From positions 1 through 5,866 of the forward strand of contig CALABN010000297.1 of assembly GCA_937885735.1 (NCBI GenBank): a stretch of DNA of 5,866 bases, in the 5' to 3' direction. Source of the DNA: an uncultured Bacteroidota bacterium (GTDB taxonomy: Bacteria; Bacteroidota; Bacteroidia; Bacteroidales; SZUA-534). A program made the translations under genes and the position numbers. The stretch's first letter is position 1. Every line of letters starts with the position of its first letter. The notes under the pieces are model-generated. The model had not been told where the DNA came from, searched no databases, and worked only from the letters and a program-made list of their open reading frames with translations. This document shows, in pieces, positions 1 through 5,505 of the stretch.

Positions 1-762
1 ATAATTCCTGTTTCAGCAACCAAGAAAGGCATATTCCTGAATACAGACGGCTATGTGGCAGATGACTATTTCAATGTCTACCGTTATGGAAAGATAGGCA
101 ACCGCATCTGGATGCTCGACGACTTGCGTGGCAAACTTGAGGATACTACTCTGTACTATGTTGTAAAAATGGAATCAGGGCTTGAAGTCGTGTTGTATTC
201 CGATATGCTATATAGCAAGTACAGTAAAATAATTCCCAAAGGTTTCCATTTGTCAACTAATGAAGATTGGCTTGACATGGAAGAACATTTTGGGGTAAAT
301 GATGACTCTTTTTCAGAAAAAGTACAGATTTTTAATCAAGTAATGTATAAATATATTTTAGATAGTGTGGGAAGAAATAGCGTAGAAGAAAATATGTGGT
401 GTAGTAATAAAAATATTTATGATTATTATGCTGGGAAAGGAACAGGCATTAGAGATTATTTGATTTCAGACAATGAATGGAAAGATATCAATAATCCAAC
501 TGTCAGACTTGAAGGAAAGGGACATATCACAGGGTTTAATGCACATCCAGCAGGCATACCATATATTTCCGATTTTGAAAAAATCGAGTTGTCTAATCCT
601 TATGTTGGATATGGAGTTTCATTTCATACACCAGATTGGGAAATAATATTGTGGAGTGGATGTGATGGAATAGCTAGAAGAATAGGAACAAGTTATTTTG
701 AAAATTTTTCTAATGACCGTGATGCTTTGTACTCATTAATGCGTTGCGTAAAAGATGAATGA
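1..762 (+). CDS. FISUMP-domain surface protein, 5' end outside window (partial)
   Basis: The frame is open from the first base, so the start lies upstream; 253 residues are visible. The GTG at 55 is internal, because the matching region of the paralogue at 1998-3458 sits mid-protein. The visible part aligns along its whole length with the C-terminal half of that paralogue and has FISUMP (Fibrobacter succinogenes major paralogous domain, TIGR02145-like) hallmarks: WMLDDLR near the start, IPKGFHLSTNEDWLDME (typical form: P-G-RLPT-EW), GFNAHPAG, ILWSGCDG and the C-terminal RCVKDE. The usual RLP is altered to HLS here. Relative to the paralogue it lacks about 9 residues just before ILWSG. By analogy the complete protein is probably an exported lipoprotein. 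The biochemical role of FISUMP domains is not established; a C-type-lectin-like ligand-binding role is inference. Composition falls from about 45% GC near base 100 to about 30% around 400. Confidence 0.85.
   Translation: MIPVSATKKGIFLNTDGYVADDYFNVYRYGKIGNRIWMLDDLRGKLEDTTLYYVVKMESGLEVVLYSDMLYSKYSKIIPKGFHLSTNEDWLDMEEHFGVNDDSFSEKVQIFNQVMYKYILDSVGRNSVEENMWCSNKNIYDYYAGKGTGIRDYLISDNEWKDINNPTVRLEGKGHITGFNAHPAGIPYISDFEKIELSNPYVGYGVSFHTPDWEIILWSGCDGIARRIGTSYFENFSNDRDALYSLMRCVKDE
25..128 (+). repeat. Near-identical block shared with the FISUMP paralogue (copy 1)
   Basis: This 104-bp segment matches 2709-2812 with only three differences that I could count (positions 60, 66 and 84), all at third codon positions and all synonymous (GCA/GCC, GAC/GAT, CGT/CGA). 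It encodes the stretch from KGIFLNTDGYVADD to IWMLDDLR at the start of the FISUMP domain. Similarity drops sharply immediately downstream. Confidence 0.85.
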
Positions 763-810
763 AAAAAGTGAAAGACACTGATAGTTATTGTTGCGTAAAT
801 GATTATTGAT

Positions 811-1953
811 ATGAAAGTATTTAACAAGGTTGTAATATTATTGTTGCTTGTAATATGTGGGCAATGTCTTTTTGCTCAGGAGAGAGCGATTACTGTTCCT
901 ATTTATATCAATACTGTTTACACAAACAATACCTTTTGCGATGTGACGGATGCTCCAAGCCTGAAATCGCTTACGGTTACTTTCCCTGATAATAAATCTG
1001 TAGAAATTGGTGCCAATAAATTTGGCGAGAAGAAAGAAATAACAATAAATGACATTGAAGATGAGAATGGATTCATATTAAAAGACAAAAACAAATGCAA
1101 TCTTAGTTTTAATGGCGAAATTTCACATGATAAGATGATTGGTAAATCATCTTATGAGGCTATAGATGACGATAAAGAACTAATAGTTGGTGCTAACGAG
1201 TTGAAAGCTAACAATAGTTGTAATTGTGGAATAGCAGGCCATACTGAATCGTATGACTTGAAGGTGGTTGCATACGTCGATTTTCCGCCATGTGTCAAGG
1301 AAATTCCAGATGCAATAACCAACAACAAGTATTCTGCCGATAAACCGTTGCGTATTAAGCTGAACAATTATTATTCAACTGATGACACGGAATGTAAAGT
1401 GCATGTGTCCTTTGATGGAACGAACAACTATTACGATTTGGAAACCTATGACGGATATTTTGTTCCTAATGGCGAAATATGCATATATTATAGCGACTTG
1501 CAGACGTTGTCCAAAAAGTATAACAAGACCTTCAAAGACTTGATATACATTAGGTTCAAAAAAACAACCAATATAGTTCAACAAACCAAAAACGACAAAA
1601 AGACAGTCAAGTCAGTCACGTATAGCGACGTATATGGACCAGTGAATTTCCTAAAGCCTGCTCCTGCATTTTATTGTGAGGCATACAAAGTGTCGGAAAA
1701 AATTTGGCGATTATATATTGTCACACAAGATGATATTGATAATAGTAAGTTTGAATTTGTTTTTAAAACCGTAACGCCAGATAATAGCACTCCAGTACCA
1801 TTGCCATTTGGCTCCATAGAAATGAAGGATATTAAAATAGGTAATAGTAAATCAGTGTTTGTAAAAGAAATTAAAAATACTGATAATGATCTTACAGAAA
1901 TAACAATAACCCCATTAAGGCGGTTTATAAACTACCTGGCAAAAACCAAATAA
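811..1953 (+). CDS. Secreted protein of unknown family
   Basis: I do not recognise this protein. The N-terminus MKVFNK followed by a leucine/valine-rich stretch and CLFAQ|E looks like a signal peptidase I signal. No lipobox fits either cysteine of the signal, so a soluble periplasmic or secreted product is more likely than a lipoprotein. I chose the ATG at 811 over the in-frame ATG at 799 because it gives a typical short basic n-region; 799 would add MIID. The mature part (about 357 residues) is rich in Asn, Asp, Lys and Tyr, looks beta-rich, and contains eight cysteines including an SCNC pair, an even number that would allow disulfides. No transmembrane segment follows the signal, and the C-terminus (PLRRFINYLAKTK) has no T9SS sorting domain. 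It sits 48 bp after one FISUMP gene and 44 bp before another, suggesting one transcript and perhaps a shared surface role (inference). Confidence 0.8.
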   Translation: MKVFNKVVILLLLVICGQCLFAQERAITVPIYINTVYTNNTFCDVTDAPSLKSLTVTFPDNKSVEIGANKFGEKKEITINDIEDENGFILKDKNKCNLSFNGEISHDKMIGKSSYEAIDDDKELIVGANELKANNSCNCGIAGHTESYDLKVVAYVDFPPCVKEIPDAITNNKYSADKPLRIKLNNYYSTDDTECKVHVSFDGTNNYYDLETYDGYFVPNGEICIYYSDLQTLSKKYNKTFKDLIYIRFKKTTNIVQQTKNDKKTVKSVTYSDVYGPVNFLKPAPAFYCEAYKVSEKIWRLYIVTQDDIDNSKFEFVFKTVTPDNSTPVPLPFGSIEMKDIKIGNSKSVFVKEIKNTDNDLTEITITPLRRFINYLAKTK

Positions 1954-1997
1954 CGCATACTAAACAAATAAATATTGAATACTAAAACTATGTTATT

Positions 1998-3458
1998 ATG
2001 AAAACAAGATTTTTTACTACTGCATTTGCTGTGATGACGTTGTTATTTACTTTCGATTCTTGTAGGGAAGATGAAGATGTTGTTACTAAATTTACTGAAG
2101 ATGAAATTTCAAAACTTAACTTATTGGAAGATGGTCATGTGTTTACCAATAGAACGGATATAACGTATTCTGCCTTTTATAACAATAGTAGTTCGTCATT
2201 AAGGCATCCAAGTAATATGTTTTTTGGTACAAGTATTGATGAAATGACTCAAATGTCAAATATTCAATCGTTGGAAATCAAACCATTTACTAAGTATTAT
2301 TGGAAACTGGTTGACGGTTGGAATGGCAGAGTATTGGAGCCACCATATACGGAAAGCGATGTTCGCTCATTCTATTATATACCATTGCCAACAATAACCG
2401 ACATACATAATGTCAGTGGCGATTGGGCAACAGTAATCAAATGGGAAAACAACGATGTGTACGAAGGCGGGCAGGTGACAATGACACCCGACAAGGATTG
2501 CAATTACGACAAGACACCAATTGAGGTGCCGGTAGGACAGGATTCGTGCTACATATCGGCTGGCGATTTGGGCAATCCCAAATACCAGATATACCACAAT
2601 TGGTGGGATGAGGCTAATGGAAAGTATTACGAGCCTGTTGTTTACGATTATAAACTGACGCTCAATTGCAATATTGATGGCGAATCAATCCCTGTCTCAA
2701 CCTCAATAAAAGGCATATTCCTGAATACAGACGGCTATGTGGCCGATGATTATTTCAATGTCTACCGATATGGAAAGATAGGCAACCGCATCTGGATGCT
2801 CGACGACTTGCGGGCAAAACCTAAGGATACTTTGGCATATTACACAGTCAAGTTGGAGTCCGGACTTGAGATGGTACTGTATTATGATTATGCATATTAT
2901 GATTATGAATATATTATTCCAGATGGTTTTAGATTGCCATCATATAATGATTGGCTCGATTTGGAGACTTATTTTGGAGTAACTGATGACACAATACAAA
3001 AGACATATATGGTATATAATCAGGATTTTTATAAATACATTCCTGATAGTGCAGGCATTAAAGAACATTCTTATACCCCTTATAACAATATTTATGACCA
3101 TTATGCAGGCAAGGGAACTGGTATTAGGGACTTTCTTATTGCCGATAATGAGTGGAAAGACATTAACAACCCAAATATAAGGCTTGAAGGCAAGGGTCAT
3201 ATAACTGGTTTTAATGCGCATCCTGCTGGCATACCATATATTTCCGATTATGAAAAAATGGAGATACATAATCCATATATTGGGTATGGAGTTGCATTTA
3301 AAACAACATCTGCTGGAGTTAATTGGTGGGGTGCGCATCTTAAAATGATATTATGGAGTGGTTGTGATGGAATAAGTAAAGAAATATCTGTAGATGATGA
3401 TAGTAAAAATGAAAAGGATGTAGTGTACTCATTGTATCGTTGCGTGAAAGACGAGTGA
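1998..3458 (+). CDS. FISUMP-domain lipoprotein, probably surface-exposed
   Basis: A complete 486-residue protein. Residues 1-22 form a signal with FDSC at the cleavage site, a loose lipobox of the kind seen in Bacteroidetes. Cys22 is followed by REDED, an acidic run resembling the lipoprotein export signal that sends Bacteroidetes lipoproteins to the cell surface. Residues about 40-130 look like a fibronectin-III-like sandwich (IKPFTKYYWKL, then SDVRSFYYIP), and about 132-235 like a second beta domain. Residues about 245-486 are the FISUMP domain: WMLDDLR (266-272), IPDGFRLPSYNDWLDLE (307-323), GFNAHPAG (404-411), ILWSGCDG (451-458) and the terminal RCVKDE. The C-terminal half is paralogous to the partial gene at 1-762. 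A Tyr/Asp-rich stretch at 295-305 comes from a 15-bp tandem repeat. Composition is uneven, about 55% GC in one 60-bp stretch near 2550 and 23-30% in stretches of the FISUMP core. Role unknown; adhesion or ligand binding is inference. Confidence 0.88.
   Translation: MKTRFFTTAFAVMTLLFTFDSCREDEDVVTKFTEDEISKLNLLEDGHVFTNRTDITYSAFYNNSSSSLRHPSNMFFGTSIDEMTQMSNIQSLEIKPFTKYYWKLVDGWNGRVLEPPYTESDVRSFYYIPLPTITDIHNVSGDWATVIKWENNDVYEGGQVTMTPDKDCNYDKTPIEVPVGQDSCYISAGDLGNPKYQIYHNWWDEANGKYYEPVVYDYKLTLNCNIDGESIPVSTSIKGIFLNTDGYVADDYFNVYRYGKIGNRIWMLDDLRAKPKDTLAYYTVKLESGLEMVLYYDYAYYDYEYIIPDGFRLPSYNDWLDLETYFGVTDDTIQKTYMVYNQDFYKYIPDSAGIKEHSYTPYNNIYDHYAGKGTGIRDFLIADNEWKDINNPNIRLEGKGHITGFNAHPAGIPYISDYEKMEIHNPYIGYGVAFKTTSAGVNWWGAHLKMILWSGCDGISKEISVDDDSKNEKDVVYSLYRCVKDE
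2709..2812 (+). repeat. Near-identical block shared with the FISUMP paralogue (copy 2)
   Basis: Partner of 25-128, with 101 of 104 bases the same by eye. Both copies are in frame and encode the same amino acids. The flanks on both sides are clearly more diverged, so the block stands out from the rest of the paralogy. Confidence 0.85.
2880..2909 (+). repeat. Two-copy 15-bp tandem repeat inside the FISUMP gene
   Basis: TATTATGATTATGCA is followed directly by TATTATGATTATGAA, differing at one base. It encodes YYDYA-YYDYE. The other FISUMP gene has an unrelated sequence of similar length at the corresponding place, so the repeat is private to this copy. Confidence 0.85.
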
Positions 3459-3462
3459 AAGC

Positions 3463-3582
3463 ATGAATACGCGATTTAAGTTCATATTATTCCTCCGTAA
3501 TTATCATTCGTTTAGAATCAGCCTCCTGCCCGTCAACTACAAGGGTGTAGATATACATTCCTGGTTGCAGTACGCAGGCTGA
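3463..3582 (+). pseudogene. Possible truncated start of a further exported protein
   Basis: An ATG four bases after the stop of the FISUMP gene opens a 39-codon frame beginning MNTRFKFILFL, which resembles the start of a signal peptide (compare MKTRFFTTAF of the gene just upstream). From about base 3487 the frame runs antisense to the T9SS-domain remnant and ends at a chance stop, so only the first 8-10 codons can be original. I read it as the beginning of a fourth gene of the cluster, cut by a rearrangement. The match is short and could be chance. Confidence 0.3.
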
Positions 3583-3862
3583 TTTCTACACTACCGTTGT
3601 CCATTTGGCTGATTGGCTTGGTGAGCAATATGTTGCCTTGCAACAAAAATACGTATAATACTGCATTGTCGGCATTCTCTGGCACATAATATTTTATTTC
3701 TGTGATGTTTGAGAATGGGTTTGTGGTGAAAAAGAAAACATCTGGTTTTTGAAAACAATATAGACACAAAGTGTTCCCTGTATTCCAAATCGATGTTTGA
3801 CTTGCCAAAAGTCTGCATCGTTTTTTTGAATCCGTCAAGATTACATATTTATTGCAATACAT
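3487..3862 (-). pseudogene. Frameshifted orphan T9SS type A C-terminal sorting domain
   Basis: On the minus strand the sequence reads NPFSNITEIKYYVPENAD, then VFLLQGN and LLTKPISQMDNGSVEIS. This is the first part of the T9SS type A sorting domain common at the C-terminus of Bacteroidetes secreted and tail-fibre-like proteins. At about 3577-3580 the frame breaks. The other frame continues exactly as the domain should (ACVLQPGMYIYTLVVDGQ, then EADSKRMIITEE and a stop at 3487-3489). Loss of two bases, for example GC from AGCGCCTGC, would explain the shift. In the original frame translation ends at 3533. Upstream of NPFS the open frame runs to an ATG at 3862, but I recognise nothing in it, and no signal peptide or passenger domain is present. 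The piece is therefore a broken 3' fragment of a secreted-protein gene, or less likely a sequencing error in a displaced fragment. Its 5' limit is uncertain. Confidence 0.72.
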
Positions 3863-3881
3863 ATTTTCAACTCAATGCAAC

Positions 3882-3912
3882 AAAAAAGGCGACAATGAAA
3901 TGTCGCCTTTTT
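3882..3912 (-). terminator. Intrinsic terminator, possibly bidirectional
   Basis: A perfect 7-bp stem, GGCGACA (3888-3894) and TGTCGCC (3901-3907), has a 6-base loop. It is flanked by six A on the left and five T on the right, so it works as a stem plus U-tract on either strand. It lies 23 bp past the stop of the minus-strand lipoprotein gene, its most likely client. Confidence 0.8.
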
Positions 3913-3934
3913 CCTATATCGATAAAGCAAATAA

Positions 3935-4750
3935 TTATACAATACCGTTACGCATTGACTTGACAGCCGATATCAAGCTTTCGCGTTTTTCAGCATTAGC
4001 CTTGTCGCCCTTAAGTTCGTTGGTCTTGTTTTGAATGTCGAGCAACTGCTCGTAGAAACCGCCGAAATCAGCATCAGCCTTTTTCGATTCAAGATACTTG
4101 ATTATTGTAGAAGAATACTCGAAATGAGTCAAAGCAACATCAGCGAAAGCCTCACCATTTTCAGTCATTTCATAAACCGAAACGCAGATATATGCACTTT
4201 CAACCCAACTGCCGATAAGGAACAACAATGCGGTTTCAGTCTGGCTTGTCTGGTTCAAGATGAATTGAGAATCCTTAATCAAATCCTTGACAGCTGAAGA
4301 CAATTCCTCAACATTGTCAATGTTGTTTTGGAACTTTTCAGAAATCTTGTCTGCATCAACACTGATATTCAAGTCGCTGGCCAAACCCAAGATACATTTA
4401 AGGTACTCTTCGGTTTCAGCTTTTTTCTGATAAGTGACATCATAGCTCAAGTCAGCTCCATAAACGCCAAGATTCAAGGCCTTTTGCTTGGTGCTCAAGT
4501 AGTTTTGCTGATTAGCCAAACTGTTGGTAATGTCCATAATGTAAGGAATACCAGCCTTGTTCAGGCTCGACATAAGGTCGAATGAAGTTGGTGTCGGGAT
4601 TGTTGCAAGGTCCTCGACGATTTGTTCTACAGAAACTTCGTCTATTTCAGAAGCCACACTTTTTTGTTTGTTGGCATTTCCCCCATTACTGCAAGAAAGC
4701 ATTATTGAAGATGCCAAGCATATTGAAAGTAAAGATTTTAAATACTTCAT
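3935..4750 (-). CDS. Uncharacterised helical lipoprotein
   Basis: 271 residues. MKYLKSLLSICLASSIMLSC is a signal peptide ending in a lipobox with Cys20 as the lipid-modified residue. The following SNGGNANKQK has no acidic export signal, so attachment facing the periplasm is more likely than surface display. The rest appears largely alpha-helical. Recognisable conserved-looking stretches are TPTSFDLMSSLNKAGIPY (53-70), ALNLGVYGADLSY (91-103) and LFLIGSWVESAYI (176-188). From memory these mark a widespread but uncharacterised Bacteroidetes lipoprotein family; I know of no assigned function. The start is supported by the promoter about 40 bp upstream and by the signal peptide directly after the ATG. 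It is a single-gene unit on the minus strand with its own promoter and terminator. Its base composition (about 48% GC in a sampled stretch) is closer to the genes on its right than to the AT-rich cluster on its left. Confidence 0.85.
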   Translation of the reverse strand: MKYLKSLLSICLASSIMLSCSNGGNANKQKSVASEIDEVSVEQIVEDLATIPTPTSFDLMSSLNKAGIPYIMDITNSLANQQNYLSTKQKALNLGVYGADLSYDVTYQKKAETEEYLKCILGLASDLNISVDADKISEKFQNNIDNVEELSSAVKDLIKDSQFILNQTSQTETALLFLIGSWVESAYICVSVYEMTENGEAFADVALTHFEYSSTIIKYLESKKADADFGGFYEQLLDIQNKTNELKGDKANAEKRESLISAVKSMRNGIV

Positions 4751-4788
4751 AATACTTTATTTATAGATATTTTATTACTTTTTATAGA

Positions 4789-4825
4789 CAAAAGTATAAT
4801 TATTTACAATAAATCGTAATTCAAA
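4789..4825 (-). promoter_or_regulatory. Probable promoter of the helical lipoprotein gene
   Basis: On the minus strand TACTTTTG (4789-4796) is a full match to the Bacteroidetes -7 consensus TAnnTTTG. A TTTG (4822-4825) lies upstream, but the 25-bp gap exceeds the usual 19-21, so the -33 element is doubtful. Transcription would begin near 4782, giving a leader of about 30 bases before the ATG. Confidence 0.5.
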
Positions 4826-4861
4826 TTTCATATTTTTCTCCAACCAACTTCAATATTTTAG

Positions 4862-4986
4862 AAAAAAGGCAATTTAACTGACGCAACCTTTTGTGCTTCT
4901 TATCAGTCTTACGTGTGATAGTACTATCAAAGTAAGGTTTTAATTAGTTGCAAACGGGCAGTCGGAATGGGCTGTCCGTTTTTTTT
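4862..4986 (+). ncRNA. Candidate structured small RNA ending in an intrinsic terminator
   Basis: This stretch has no convincing ORF but shows nested inverted repeats. GATAGTACTATC (4917-4928) is a perfect 12-bp palindrome, enclosed by CTTAC (4908-4912) and GTAAG (4932-4936). AACCTT (4885-4890) can pair with AAGGTT (4934-4939), and GCAAC (4883-4887) with GTTGC (4947-4951); some of these pairings exclude each other. A strong terminator on the same strand follows although no coding gene precedes it. TATTTTAG at 4854-4861 is one base from the -7 consensus and could start the transcript. I do not recognise a known RNA family. The palindrome could instead be a protein-binding operator between the divergent genes. 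Confidence 0.3.
4952..4986 (+). terminator. Intrinsic terminator without an upstream gene
   Basis: AAACGGGCAG (4952-4961) pairs with CTGTCCGTTT (4972-4981) over 10 bp with one G-U pair, around a 10-base loop, and eight T (4979-4986) complete the structure. Its orientation is +, yet the nearest gene to the left is on the minus strand, so the transcript it ends must begin within about 200 bp (see the candidate RNA) or be antisense read-through. Confidence 0.65.
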
Positions 4987-5036
4987 CGGGACGGCAATAC
5001 ATAGACTGCCGGCAATGCGCAGGCACATCAATCTTA

Positions 5037-5067
5037 TTTTCCGACAAGCGATAAATGATTACTTTTG
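5037..5067 (+). promoter_or_regulatory. Probable promoter of the SRPBCC gene
   Basis: TACTTTTG (5060-5067) fully matches the Bacteroidetes -7 box TAnnTTTG. TTTT (5037-5040), one base from the -33 box TTTG, lies exactly 19 bp upstream, the expected spacing. Transcription should begin near 5074, only about 10 bases before the ATG at 5084. This helps rule out in-frame starts further upstream. Confidence 0.65.
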
Positions 5068-5083
5068 CAAAAAAACAAGAATT

Positions 5084-5488
5084 ATGAGAATCGAAAGCAG
5101 AATAGGGCACATCTATGCCACACCTGAACGCGTGTACGGACTGATATCGGACTTCAGCCGAATAAGTTCGACAATGTTGCCACCCAACGACAAGATTAAG
5201 GACGTTGAATCGACCGCCGACTCGTGCACCTTCACCATTGACAAGGCTGGTCGCTTTGGAATGCGCATCATTGAGCGCGAGCCTAACAAGATGCTAAAGA
5301 TTGAAAGTTCGGAACCTGGCCCGATTCAGTTCAAACTGTGGATTCAACTCAAGGATTTCCACGAGACGGATTCTGCCGTAAAGGTCACTCTTGACGCTGA
5401 CATAAACGCACTTATGTCGGTAATGATGAAGAAACCTCTTACCGAATTTGTAGAGTCGCTAGTGACCAAAATGGAACAGATTCGTTGA
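5084..5488 (+). CDS. SRPBCC-fold (START/Bet v1-like) protein
   Basis: 134 residues with no signal peptide, so probably cytosolic. The order of elements fits a small SRPBCC domain: an N-terminal strand (RIESRIGHIYA), a helix (PERVYGLISDFSRI), then beta strands through TFTIDKAGRFGMRIIEREP (49-67) and FKLWIQLKDF (83-92), VTLDADIN, and a long C-terminal helix ending the protein. The IIEREP and FKLWIQL motifs match my memory of a conserved Bacteroidales SRPBCC family of about 135-140 residues, with no known ligand. The frame is open to an ATG at 4967, but that start lies inside the terminator hairpin and adds 39 residues without family resemblance. The ATG at 5084 follows a good promoter and gives the usual length. 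The gene converges on dtd with 16 bp between the stops. Confidence 0.85.
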   Translation: MRIESRIGHIYATPERVYGLISDFSRISSTMLPPNDKIKDVESTADSCTFTIDKAGRFGMRIIEREPNKMLKIESSEPGPIQFKLWIQLKDFHETDSAVKVTLDADINALMSVMMKKPLTEFVESLVTKMEQIR

Positions 5489-5505
5489 TTGACAAGGGAA
5501 TCAAC
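5484..5505. terminator. Small inverted repeat spanning both convergent stop codons
   Basis: GTTGATT (5484-5490) and AATCAAC (5499-5505) form a perfect 7-bp stem with an 8-base loop that overlaps the stop codons of both the SRPBCC gene and dtd. No T-tract follows on either strand, so efficient intrinsic termination is doubtful. Confidence 0.25.

Noticed and set aside
55..762. A complete gene beginning at the GTG at 55
   Set aside because: The frame is open to base 1 and upstream codons match the paralogue (IPVS, KGIFLNTDGY), so the gene starts outside the window.
2940..3338. 132-codon open frame on the minus strand
   Set aside because: Lies wholly antisense to the conserved FISUMP domain and its translation has no recognisable domain; a shadow of AT-rich coding DNA.
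1..3458. Diversity-generating retroelement acting on the FISUMP (C-type-lectin-like) C-termini
   Set aside because: No reverse transcriptase or template repeat is present, and differences between the two 3' ends are spread over all bases instead of being concentrated at adenines. A template elsewhere in the genome cannot be excluded.
4031..4766. Several + strand frames of 69-88 codons
   Set aside because: All are antisense to the lipoprotein gene, which has a signal peptide, promoter and terminator.
4992..5011. Hairpin CGGCA...TGCCG and repeated GGCAAT after the orphan terminator
   Set aside because: A 5-bp stem with a 10-base loop is too weak to call, and no T-tract follows.
4967..5083. 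Upstream start extending the SRPBCC protein by 39 residues
   Set aside because: It starts within the terminator hairpin, upstream of the best promoter, and the extra residues do not resemble the family N-terminus.
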